Shown here one piece after another: positions 8,546 through 16,841 of a DNA stretch of 64,000 nt. Source of the stretch: an uncultured Clostridium sp. (GTDB lineage: Bacteria > Bacillota_I > Bacilli_A > RF39 > UBA660); the NCBI GenBank assembly GCA_946402315.1, contig CAMIWC010000002.1, positions 1 to 64,000 on the forward strand. The letters run 5' to 3'. The position numbers and the translations under genes are program-made. The notes below the pieces were generated by a model. It was given only the letters and a program-made list of their open reading frames with translations, was not told the DNA's origin and ran no database searches. Numbering within the stretch: position 1 is the first letter of the stretch; each line of letters opens with the position of its first letter.

Positions 8546-11500
8546 ATGAAGAAAATATTATTAGTAATAACATTGTTAGTGTTTCCAATGGTAATCTTAG
8601 CACAAGATTGTCCTAGACCAATTTCTGGAGGAGGTAGTTCGTATGTTACACCATCTGATCCAGGAAGAGGATGTACTGCTTGGGATGGAAATACTTGTAA
8701 TAGTGATAGAAAAATTGGAATAAGATTCCAATTCTATAAAATTAATAGTAAAACTGATATTCAATTAAAAGGGTACTTTGATGTTTGGGATTCATTACCA
8801 ATGGCAAATGCTAGAATAAGTAAGCCTGGACAGAATACTCTTAAGAATAAGATTAATTGTACTAAAGTAGCTTCTTTGACTGCTGCTAGAACAAAAAGAG
8901 AAGGTCACCTTTTACCAGCTGATCTTAATAATGATGGATATATAAGTGATAGTGAAATGCAAACAGTAGTCCAAAACTATGTTGATGATGCATATGGTAA
9001 TACATATTTTGATTCAACTTTAAAGACAGCATTTAATAATGGTACAATGGCTACTTGGGCTTTCTATTATGAAGGGGAAACACCAATAAGTGGATATTTA
9101 TATACTTATTTCTTTAAGCCAATACTAGATGGATACTATGATGAAGCTGCTGCATTATTTGGAATGAGTAGAAGAGATTTAGATGAAATGTCTAAAGATC
9201 CAGACAAATATTACATTACAGCTGAAGTTATGTATGGGCATACAGATGCTCATGTAGGAACTCCATATTATTTAATGCCTGTAAGTGAAAGCGGATATAC
9301 TCATGGAGCTGAAGATAAGTATGTAGCAATTATAACTACTCCACAAGATGTTAATACTGTTGGTTTAATACCTAATTATATTAATAAAGTTTCAGCTACT
9401 GGTATTCATAGATATATGAACTATGGTCATGGATATGCTAATGATTCTTATGCATATCTAGCAACATGTAATAATGCTTATGGATTTGAAGCATGGAATA
9501 TAAGAGATGTATGTCCTCCATGTACTACAACACCAACTTGTGAAGTTGATTGTGGTGATTATGATTCAGACTCTGCTGAAAGATTAGCTTGTGCTACATC
9601 ATGGTGTGCTATTAATGATTCTGGAAATTCATCTTGTGTAAGTTCATGTACAAATCCTATTCCAGATGATTCTGGGTGCTTGCCTGGGGAAACTGATGGT
9701 AAACAATGTAGTGATTACAAAGCTGGTAGAGATAATAATTCATCTAAAACATTAGATTGCGAAGAAACAAGTCAATCTATAATTAATAATAAGACTCATC
9801 TTTCATCAAGAGTTTGTTATGATGATGATACTGATTTTGATGATGGAACAACTACTGATTTAGGTACAACAGATTTCGATTATGGAACGAAGTTCTATAA
9901 AATTGTATGTGATACTACATTTGATTTTAAAGATCTTCCAGGAAAACAATATATTTACTTAAGTAAGGAACAACCAATGAGTATCCATTTCAGTTATAAG
10001 GTTAATTATAAGAAAGAATGTACATTAAAATATAAAACATCAAGTGACAAAAAAGCATCAATTGGACTTTGGACAACAAATTATTCTAATAGTAGATTAA
10101 AATATGATATAGATGCTTTAGATAATGCTTATGAAGAAACTGAGAATAAGATGAATGATCCTGAAACAACTGCTGAAGAAAAGTTGGTTTATCAAGCTGT
10201 ATTAACTAATATTACTGCTACAAAAAATAAATTAAGTGGAATAGCAACTTCCGCTTCTTCAAGATTAGAAACATTATCAAGAACAGAAACTCCTGAAAAT
10301 ATATTACGTAATGATATAGAATTAGTATTATTTGATTATTCAACATATACAGAGTATCATCCAACTGGACCTGAATTTGAATTAATTCCAGTAGTATGTG
10401 AACCAATTGATTCAGAAACATTAGGAACTAGATTTATCTGTTTAATGAATAAAGTAGAAGAAGTACAATATGTAACAATAGGTTCAACTACCTATGAATG
10501 TAAGGGTGAAGGTGGACAATATGTCTATGATGCTGCTCATAATAAGGGAACTTATACTGAGACATTGTATTATACTTTACCAGATAGTTATATTGGAGCT
10601 CATTCTGATAACATTGGACCATATCATACAATAAGTGATTGTGAAGATGCTGTATCTGAAGCTAATGGGTTCTGTAAGGTAGTAGAGTATGCTTATGTAT
10701 TGCCTCCATTTGATGGAATAAGTCCAACTGGATACGCTAGTGAAGTAGCAAAGGTTGGAGATAAATTAACATTAAAATTTGAAGCTGGAGAATGTAATGA
10801 ATTCAGTTTCACTTATAAATGTGATTATGATTTCGATGATACTTATTGTGAGGCTTGCCAAGGAATGGATAAGACTTCTGAAGCTTATAAAAAATGTTTA
10901 TATGAAAACTGTGGATGTGAAGCTTATTGCGGATCTGATGTAGTATGTAGATTCTTATATTGCCCAGAACCTTGTGAAGGATGTGGATGGGGTCAAGTAT
11001 TAAGAGATGATGATTGCCAAGAGTGTGAGAAAAAATGTTCTTCATTACAAATGAATGCTAAAAAATATACAGATTGTATTTATGATGAATGTTGTTATAA
11101 ACCATGTAATGGAAACATAGCATGTGAAGAACAATGTTGTGTAAGTAAATGTAAGCATTTATATTCTGGTAATAGTGCTGCATATGAGACATGTTTAAAG
11201 GAACAATGTCCTGACCCTCCTCCTGATAAACCAGATGATCCGGGAAAAGACTATTTGTTTAGATCAATTTCTTTATATGATCCATTCCCAGATAGAGGAA
11301 CAAAAACTGGATTAATTGGTAATAACTGGTACAACAAAGAAAGATATATAACAGATGCTGGTGAAGCAGGACAATATCATGATAATACATCGGGATTTGG
11401 TAAAACAGATTATGAATATAGTATTACTATTAATTCTAAACAATTAAAACAAGTTAAGAAAATGGTAGAAGATGAAAAACAAAAAATAGATGGCGTTGAA

Positions 11501-11662
11501 TATAATGGAACAACATCATATAAATTCTTTAAAAAATCTAATGCTTATACAAGTGGAAAATCACCTTATGCATATTGTAGTAAGTTCTTATATGAAGACT
11601 TAGCTAATATAGGTGTTAGAGTTAAATCAACTGAAGATCTATACTGCCAAAAAGTAGATTAA
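8546..11662 (+). CDS. Pair 2 large protein: secreted Cys-rich surface protein
   Basis: Paralogue of the 4596 protein along its whole length. The ATG at 8546 is chosen because GGGGG lies just upstream; an in-frame ATG at 8525 precedes that site. The 1038-aa product has a signal peptide (ending near LAQD), a Gly-rich SGGGSS segment and a canonical EF-hand-type loop DLNNDGYISDSE at about residue 126. The same Cys framework follows (CGCEAYCGSDVVC, CNGNIACEEQCC), with a nearly invariant C-terminal domain ending at a Cys. The long identical blocks (for example GETDGKQCSDYKA, LPDSYIGAHSDNIGPYH) point to fairly recent duplication of pairs 1 and 2. The function is unknown. Confidence 0.75.
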   Translation: MKKILLVITLLVFPMVILAQDCPRPISGGGSSYVTPSDPGRGCTAWDGNTCNSDRKIGIRFQFYKINSKTDIQLKGYFDVWDSLPMANARISKPGQNTLKNKINCTKVASLTAARTKREGHLLPADLNNDGYISDSEMQTVVQNYVDDAYGNTYFDSTLKTAFNNGTMATWAFYYEGETPISGYLYTYFFKPILDGYYDEAAALFGMSRRDLDEMSKDPDKYYITAEVMYGHTDAHVGTPYYLMPVSESGYTHGAEDKYVAIITTPQDVNTVGLIPNYINKVSATGIHRYMNYGHGYANDSYAYLATCNNAYGFEAWNIRDVCPPCTTTPTCEVDCGDYDSDSAERLACATSWCAINDSGNSSCVSSCTNPIPDDSGCLPGETDGKQCSDYKAGRDNNSSKTLDCEETSQSIINNKTHLSSRVCYDDDTDFDDGTTTDLGTTDFDYGTKFYKIVCDTTFDFKDLPGKQYIYLSKEQPMSIHFSYKVNYKKECTLKYKTSSDKKASIGLWTTNYSNSRLKYDIDALDNAYEETENKMNDPETTAEEKLVYQAVLTNITATKNKLSGIATSASSRLETLSRTETPENILRNDIELVLFDYSTYTEYHPTGPEFELIPVVCEPIDSETLGTRFICLMNKVEEVQYVTIGSTTYECKGEGGQYVYDAAHNKGTYTETLYYTLPDSYIGAHSDNIGPYHTISDCEDAVSEANGFCKVVEYAYVLPPFDGISPTGYASEVAKVGDKLTLKFEAGECNEFSFTYKCDYDFDDTYCEACQGMDKTSEAYKKCLYENCGCEAYCGSDVVCRFLYCPEPCEGCGWGQVLRDDDCQECEKKCSSLQMNAKKYTDCIYDECCYKPCNGNIACEEQCCVSKCKHLYSGNSAAYETCLKEQCPDPPPDKPDDPGKDYLFRSISLYDPFPDRGTKTGLIGNNWYNKERYITDAGEAGQYHDNTSGFGKTDYEYSITINSKQLKQVKKMVEDEKQKIDGVEYNGTTSYKFFKKSNAYTSGKSPYAYCSKFLYEDLANIGVRVKSTEDLYCQKVD

Positions 11663-11689
11663 GGCGAATTTTATTCGCCTTTTATTTTT
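11661..11689 (+). terminator. Intrinsic terminator after Cys-rich pair 2
   Basis: Stem AAGGCGAAT/ATTCGCCTT with a 3-nt loop and a T-rich tail, overlapping the stop codon. Confidence 0.85.
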
Positions 11690-11699
11690 GCTAAAATGG

Positions 11700-11728
11700 T
11701 TGAATTATTTAGATAAAAAAACTATAAT
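11700..11728 (+). promoter_or_regulatory. Promoter of Cys-rich pair 3
   Basis: TTGAAT (11700-11705), 17-bp spacer, TATAAT (11723-11728). A purine-rich ribosome site GGAGTGGG follows before the ATG at 11755. Confidence 0.7.
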
Positions 11729-11754
11729 AATATTAGTATGATAGGAGTGGGAAA

Positions 11755-12504
11755 ATGCGTAAAAAACAATTAATAATTATGTTTTTAATTATATTTGCAT
11801 TTGCCTTTACAAAGGTTGATGCCGCAACTTGTTCTAACTTAACTGATTTGAAGACAGAAGCTAGTTTAATTGAGGTAAATTATGAACTTGTTAAACCTCA
11901 TGCTGGTGATAATGGAGATATGGAAGAATCTCTATATGGATACGATTTATATATTTCAAATGTATCTGATAATTTTGAAATAAGAATAGGTGGTATTTAT
12001 TATTCTTCTAAAGATGCCAAAAATGGAACATTATACTTAAAAGAAGCATTACAATACGGAGGATATACTACTACAGTTGAAGTATATGGTACAGAAAAAT
12101 CAGGATGTAAGGATTATAAGATTAGAGGTATATCTGTTAAACTACCTAGATATAATAGGTTTAGTGAATATGAAGAATGTATTGGTCATACAGCAGAATA
12201 TCCAATTTGTTATCCTGATGCTAATACAGAAAAATATTATGATGAAACATTTAAAGAAGAAGTATCAAAACAAGCAATAAAATATGAAGAAAAACAAAAA
12301 AAGAAAAATAAAAAAGAAAACAATAACACAAAAAAGAAAAACGTTTTTGAGTTATATCTAGATAATGCAGGAATAACGGTACCAATTACTATACTTATTG
12401 TTGTAGTAATTGCTGGAATTATATATAAAGTAATTGTTGATGATAAGAAAAAAGTAAAAATAGATTTGGGGGTAAAGAAAAATGTTAAAAAACGTCGTAA
12501 ATAG
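11755..12504 (+). CDS. Pair 3 small protein: secreted, single-pass C-anchored protein
   Basis: The more diverged third paralogue (249 aa). The signal peptide ends near VDAAT. The extracytoplasmic domain keeps NYELV, KLPRYN and two Cys motifs (SGCKDY, YEECIG). It then has a very Lys-rich linker (about 180-195), a membrane helix (about 205-228) and a longer basic tail (KIDLGVKKNVKKRRK). Unlike pairs 1 and 2 it overlaps the following large gene by 23 nt, so the two should be translationally coupled. The TTGGGGG ribosome site for the large gene is again in the DLG codons. The function is unknown. Confidence 0.7.
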   Translation: MRKKQLIIMFLIIFAFAFTKVDAATCSNLTDLKTEASLIEVNYELVKPHAGDNGDMEESLYGYDLYISNVSDNFEIRIGGIYYSSKDAKNGTLYLKEALQYGGYTTTVEVYGTEKSGCKDYKIRGISVKLPRYNRFSEYEECIGHTAEYPICYPDANTEKYYDETFKEEVSKQAIKYEEKQKKKNKKENNNTKKKNVFELYLDNAGITVPITILIVVVIAGIIYKVIVDDKKKVKIDLGVKKNVKKRRK

Positions 12505-15500
12505 ATTATTAGTTGTTTCTTTATTGATACTTACACCAATTGCTGTATTTGCTCAAGATTGTACAACTCCAGGAATTGGAGGAGGTGCATCTTCTGGTGG
12601 AGGAGGTACAGCTTATTCTGAAGGATGTAGTAGTGCAACTTGTGTAAGTATTCATAATGGAAAATATGTTGGAGTTAGATTCCAAATATATGAGTATTCT
12701 GGTGGAAGTGCTGATAATATTAAAATGATTGGTAAAGGAGTAGATGTTTGGGCAACAAACGAACTTAATGAACCTAATAAGTTCTTCTTTAGTAGTCCAT
12801 CAACTCCAAACTTACAAATAAAATCAAAATGTACAACTCCAGGAAATACATTTTATCCTACTACAATTCAAGGAAATCATACTTTAAGTTTTGCTGAATA
12901 TAGTAGTGGAAAATATGGTCAAGTTAAAGTTGATACAAGTTTAACCGATAGATATAAAAAACATACAATTAATACATGGGCATTTGTTCACGATGGAAAT
13001 AAACCAATTAGTGGATGGATATCAGAAAACTTATTGAAGAAGTTAATTGATGGATCTTCTACTAAGTTAGCTGAAGTTAAATCTCTATTCAGTTTGACTG
13101 ATGCTGAAATGACTAGAATCAGAACTAATCCTAAAAACATATATATTACAGCTGAAATATTATATCGTTTCTGGGAAAATCATACAGATCACTGGTATTT
13201 AGGAACAGTTTCTGAATCAGGAAGTGTTCATGGATATGGTGCATTACATAACGCTTTATATATTAGCGCATCTCATGATCCTGATGTTGGTAAGATTGTA
13301 CCAAACTATATTAAAAAGACTGAACCTACTACAGTAGGATTCATGGGAATAGGTAGTGGAGTAGGTGCTGAAGCAGCATGTAACGTTGCTAGAGGATACG
13401 CTGTATGGAATCTAGAAATGGTTTGTTGGGAATGTGGAGACAGTTGTGAAACAGCTTGTCAATACGCTCAAAAAGGAACTCAAGAAAGAGCAGCCTGTGC
13501 CGTTTCATATTGTAGTACTAAAGAACCTAATAATACTAGTTGTTTCAAAACTTGTACTACAGTTCCTGATGATGTTGGTTGTGATCCGGATACTGAAAAG
13601 AAATGTTCTGATTATAAAAACAAACCAGTTAAGAAATCAGATAATTGTAAAAATTTAGAATCTACTGATACTGAAGGGTTTAGTACTTCTATATCAGCTA
13701 AGATGTGTTACGATGAAAAAAGTGATTATGGAGATGGAAATGATGTAGAGTATTCATTAGGTACTCAAACATATTCAAATACTATTTACTATAAGATAGA
13801 TTGTACTGAAAAAATGGAGATTTCTGGTTTACCTTATCAACCACAATCTATTTACTTAACTGATAACACTCCTGGTAATTTCCATTTCAGTTATAAAGTT
13901 CTTTATAATAGAACTTGTGAATTATTCTATAAAACAAGTTTAGCTTATCGTAAAACTCATCCAAATACCTATTGGATTAAAGTAAATAATGATAGTGAAT
14001 GTGCTACTAAATGTAAACTAGATGAAGATAGAAAAGCTTTGGAAGATGCTGTTCCAAAAGCTGAAGCATTACTTGCTGAATATCAAGCTGCTTTAGCATT
14101 AAATCCAACAGATGAAAAACTAATCCAAAATGTTAGAGTTCAAGAAGGAACTATAAATTTCATTAATAATGTAATGATACCTAATCTAGATAAAACTAGA
14201 ACTAATGCGAAAGAAAGATTTAAAAATATATCTAATGAATCGACTCCAGAAGAGTTAACAATTAATGAATTAAAATTAAGAACATATAAATATGATAAAA
14301 TATCTGAACATGAAGATACACCACTAGATATGATTCCAATTGTTTGTACTCCAACTAATACCGAAACAGAAAAGAAAGAAAGATTCTTATGTATGCTTAA
14401 TGGTATGGATGGAGAAGGAATAAGAACTATTAAAATTCATGGTATCGATTATGAATGTGTAGGTACTGGTGGAGTTGTAGAAGGTACTGGAAGTACAGTT
14501 ACTTACGAAGAAGTAGTTGTTTACTCTGTACCAGATAGTTATGTATCAACTCAAGTAAATTCTGCTGGTAAAATATATCATTATGAAGATCAATGTGATG
14601 ATGCAACTAAAGGTGCTAATGGATTCTGTAAAATCATAGCATTTGGTTATACATTCCCAGCCTTTGACGGAAAAGATCTTCAAGATTATATTGATCAAGT
14701 TAATAGTGTGCCTGATAAAGTAACATTATCTATTCAAGGTGGACTATGTGATGAACTTGCTTACGACTTTACTTGCGATTACAAAGTTGAAGATCAATAT
14801 TGTACAGGTTGCGATGCTTATCCAGTTGGTTCAGATGCTTACATAGCATGTTATGAAGAAAACTGTTCATGTGATGCTTATTGTGGATCTGATGTAGTGT
14901 GTAGATATAAATATTGTCCTAAGTTATGTAAGGGATGTAATTGGAAAGAAGTAGAGGAGTCATGTACAAATTGTACTTCTAAGTGTTCCAATTATGTTGT
15001 AAATTCAAAAGAATATGTAACATGCTTCTATGATGAATGTTGTACCTCTCAATGTGATGGTAACTGTGGATGTACTTATAGTTGTTGTGCTACTAAGTGT
15101 GATGAATTATATTCATCTAATGCAACTAAATTAAAAGAATGTAAAACAGAATGTACTAAAGACTTACAAAGTTGTAAGGGTGGAAACGATTACTTATATC
15201 GTAATATATCTTTACATAATCCGTTCCCAGATAGAGGAACAGCTACTGGAAATATTGGAAACAACTGGTATAATAAAGAAAAGTATATTACTAATACTGA
15301 TGAAGATGGATACAAAGATAGTACTGATGGATTCTCAGAAGAGTATGAGTATTATATTAAGATTGATTCAAAGCAATTAAAAGAAGTAAAAAAGATGATT
15401 GAAGAAAACGGCGTTGATGAAGAAGGTAATAAAGATTCAACTATGTATAAAGCATTTGGTAAATCAAATTCATATATTAGTAAGAGAGATTCAAGAGCTT

Positions 15501-15598
15501 ATTGTAGTAAATTCTTACATGAAGATTTATCTAGAACAGGAGCTACTGTAAAAGTTAATTATGAATCTAGTACTAATTGTAAAAGTATAGGAGGTTAA
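12482..15598 (+). CDS. Pair 3 large protein: secreted Cys-rich surface protein
   Basis: A 1038-aa diverged paralogue of the 4596 and 8546 products. It has a signal peptide (about 1-24, ending VFAQD), a Gly/Ser-rich start, two Cys-rich regions (CGDSCETACQ, CSCDAYCGSDVVCRYKYC, CDGNCGCTYSCC) and the conserved C-terminal block (PFPDRGTATG, NNWYNKEKYIT, RAYCSKFLHEDL). The EF-hand-like loop of the other two copies is absent at the matching place. A long helical, Ala/Glu-rich segment lies near 520-590. The gene is followed at 4 nt by a pseudopilin-like gene whose ribosome site AGGAGGT overlaps this gene's end. Surface role and partner are inferred only. Confidence 0.75.
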   Translation: MLKNVVNRLLVVSLLILTPIAVFAQDCTTPGIGGGASSGGGGTAYSEGCSSATCVSIHNGKYVGVRFQIYEYSGGSADNIKMIGKGVDVWATNELNEPNKFFFSSPSTPNLQIKSKCTTPGNTFYPTTIQGNHTLSFAEYSSGKYGQVKVDTSLTDRYKKHTINTWAFVHDGNKPISGWISENLLKKLIDGSSTKLAEVKSLFSLTDAEMTRIRTNPKNIYITAEILYRFWENHTDHWYLGTVSESGSVHGYGALHNALYISASHDPDVGKIVPNYIKKTEPTTVGFMGIGSGVGAEAACNVARGYAVWNLEMVCWECGDSCETACQYAQKGTQERAACAVSYCSTKEPNNTSCFKTCTTVPDDVGCDPDTEKKCSDYKNKPVKKSDNCKNLESTDTEGFSTSISAKMCYDEKSDYGDGNDVEYSLGTQTYSNTIYYKIDCTEKMEISGLPYQPQSIYLTDNTPGNFHFSYKVLYNRTCELFYKTSLAYRKTHPNTYWIKVNNDSECATKCKLDEDRKALEDAVPKAEALLAEYQAALALNPTDEKLIQNVRVQEGTINFINNVMIPNLDKTRTNAKERFKNISNESTPEELTINELKLRTYKYDKISEHEDTPLDMIPIVCTPTNTETEKKERFLCMLNGMDGEGIRTIKIHGIDYECVGTGGVVEGTGSTVTYEEVVVYSVPDSYVSTQVNSAGKIYHYEDQCDDATKGANGFCKIIAFGYTFPAFDGKDLQDYIDQVNSVPDKVTLSIQGGLCDELAYDFTCDYKVEDQYCTGCDAYPVGSDAYIACYEENCSCDAYCGSDVVCRYKYCPKLCKGCNWKEVEESCTNCTSKCSNYVVNSKEYVTCFYDECCTSQCDGNCGCTYSCCATKCDELYSSNATKLKECKTECTKDLQSCKGGNDYLYRNISLHNPFPDRGTATGNIGNNWYNKEKYITNTDEDGYKDSTDGFSEEYEYYIKIDSKQLKEVKKMIEENGVDEEGNKDSTMYKAFGKSNSYISKRDSRAYCSKFLHEDLSRTGATVKVNYESSTNCKSIGG

Positions 15599-15601
15599 AA
15601 A

Positions 15602-16111
15602 ATGAAAGTATCAATTTGGGGTTATTTATTCTTATTCTTAGGACTATTAGGAATTGTCTTAATAAATGTATTTGGTGAAATAACAGTAAGTGACCAACAA
15701 AACTATTATTCTTTAAAAGAAATTACAAAAGCAGCTATGTTAGATGCTGTAGATACCGTTGCTTATCAATATGGTTTAGGATATGATGGTATTACTCAAA
15801 CTACTGATTCTGAATCAGTACACTGTAATGCTGGAGTTCCTGGAACAATAAGAATTATTAAAGAAAGATTTGTTGAGTTATTCATTGCTAAATTTGCTGA
15901 AGAGGCAGACTTAAATAGAAACTATGAAATAGTATTTGAAGACATTGATGAATGTCCTCCTAAAGTTACTGTAACTGTTAAATCAACTCAATCATTCAGT
16001 TTTATTCAAAAAGCCTTTGGAATGGATAAAAATGGAACAACTGTTGATTCTGCTGATATAGTTAATACTTTATCTGGAATCTTAGAAACTGATGAACCAT
16101 TTGAAAAATAA
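15602..16111 (+). CDS. Pseudopilin-like (TadE-like) membrane protein
   Basis: A 169-aa protein with one N-terminal hydrophobic helix (about residues 7-28), then a predicted amphipathic helix (SLKEITKAAMLDAVDTVAYQ) and a beta-rich domain with two Cys (VHCNAG, DECPPK). This layout, a single N-terminal helix continuing into a helix then a small globular domain, resembles TadE-type minor pseudopilins, as does the gene at 21358. There is no GFxxxE motif. Translation starts immediately after the third Cys-rich pair (ribosome site within its stop region), so it belongs to that transcript. It links the Cys-rich block to the Tad locus that follows. The assignment is tentative. Confidence 0.5.
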   Translation: MKVSIWGYLFLFLGLLGIVLINVFGEITVSDQQNYYSLKEITKAAMLDAVDTVAYQYGLGYDGITQTTDSESVHCNAGVPGTIRIIKERFVELFIAKFAEEADLNRNYEIVFEDIDECPPKVTVTVKSTQSFSFIQKAFGMDKNGTTVDSADIVNTLSGILETDEPFEK

Positions 16112-16112
16112 T

Positions 16113-16145
16113 AAAAAGAACGTTTAATAAACGTTCTTTTTTATT
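16113..16145. terminator. Bidirectional terminator between convergent genes
   Basis: Near-perfect stem AAAAGAACGTTTA/TAAACGTTCTTTT with T-runs on both strands. It serves the pseudopilin-like gene (+) and the thioredoxin-like lipoprotein (-). Confidence 0.85.
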
Positions 16146-16566
16146 TAATAAAACCAGTTTTCTTTAATTTGGATTCGATTACATCTTTAGTAACACTTGC
16201 TCCTGATAGTCTATCCATTGCACTTGTTTCTTTACCATCTTTGAAAAATATAACAGTAGGAGTACCATCAACATTATAATCTTTTAAGAACTGAGATAAA
16301 TCTTTTTGATCCATATCAGTTATGTTTAAACTATATCCTACAACTTTATTTTTTTCTAAGACATTTTTAAATTTTGGAGTGAATTCTGCACAATTACCAC
16401 AACCTGTTTGAACTATTTCTAATACAAAAGAATCTTTATTATCTAATTTTTTATTAAATTCTTTGTATGTAATATCTACAAGATAAGTTTCATTAGAATT
16501 ATTTTCACATCCAATTAATAAGAAACATAGTACAAACAAAAGACTAAATACTATCTTTTTGTTCAT
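16141..16566 (-). CDS. Thioredoxin-like lipoprotein
   Basis: A 141-aa protein on the minus strand. Start ATG at 16566 is preferred: GAGGTG lies at 16571-16576, and the in-frame ATG at 16578 overlaps that site. The N-terminus is a lipoprotein signal (LLIGC), then a thioredoxin fold with a CGNC redox site (about residue 55-58) and the cis-Pro loop GTPTVIFF. This gives a membrane-anchored extracytoplasmic thiol-disulfide protein. It may act as oxidase, reductase or isomerase; the direction cannot be told. It stands beside three very Cys-rich secreted proteins, which are plausible clients. The CxxC pair GN is unlike the usual GP or PH. Confidence 0.85.
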   Translation of the reverse strand: MNKKIVFSLLFVLCFLLIGCENNSNETYLVDITYKEFNKKLDNKDSFVLEIVQTGCGNCAEFTPKFKNVLEKNKVVGYSLNITDMDQKDLSQFLKDYNVDGTPTVIFFKDGKETSAMDRLSGASVTKDVIESKLKKTGFIK

Positions 16567-16617
16567 AATACACCTCATTTAGAATATTAACATATTAACC
16601 AAAATTTAACAATAAGA

Positions 16618-16646
16618 TTGTTTTTAAATGATAATTATTGTATACT
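16618..16646 (+). promoter_or_regulatory. Promoter of the Tad operon with internal 14-bp block
   Basis: TTGTTT (16618-16623), 17-bp spacer, TATACT (16641-16646). The spacer holds AAATGATAATTATT (16626-16639), found at the same place in the promoter at 21104-21132. TGATAAT matches a half-site of Fur-type operators and the right half matches only in part, so the regulator is unknown. Confidence 0.7.
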
Positions 16647-16652
16647 TATATA

Positions 16653-16841
16653 TATACTAGAGGGTTTGTAGTGTGACTGGCGTTTTTATTATGTCAAATT
16701 TTGAAAAGTTTATATTTCCTATAGTAATTCTATTGAAGACAAATTTTAAAAATAATAGAATAATATTATAGGGAGTCACCTATATATCTTTATGGTGTAA
16801 TAGAATTATGTACTTAGTATTAATAAGAAAGGGTGAATAAT
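16653..16841 (+). promoter_or_regulatory. Structured ~190-nt leader of the Tad operon with alternative pairings
   Basis: The stretch from the expected transcription start to the ATG holds no gene. GTGACT (16673-16678) can pair with AGTCAC (16774-16779). Inside it CCTATA (16718-16723) pairs with TATAGG (16767-16772), and ATTCTATT (16727-16734) with AATAGAAT (16754-16761). A second AATAGAATTA (16799-16808) offers TAATTCTATT (16725-16734) a 10-bp alternative. CACC (16777-16780) overlaps AGTCAC and can pair with GGTG at 16794-16797, or with GGTG in the ribosome site (16832-16835). This is a candidate cis-regulatory RNA of no class I recognise. Confidence 0.45.

Noticed and set aside
16647-16841. 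Known c-di-GMP riboswitch
   Set aside because: The leader is structured, but I could not find the conserved core of the c-di-GMP-I class, so I report it only as an unassigned candidate.
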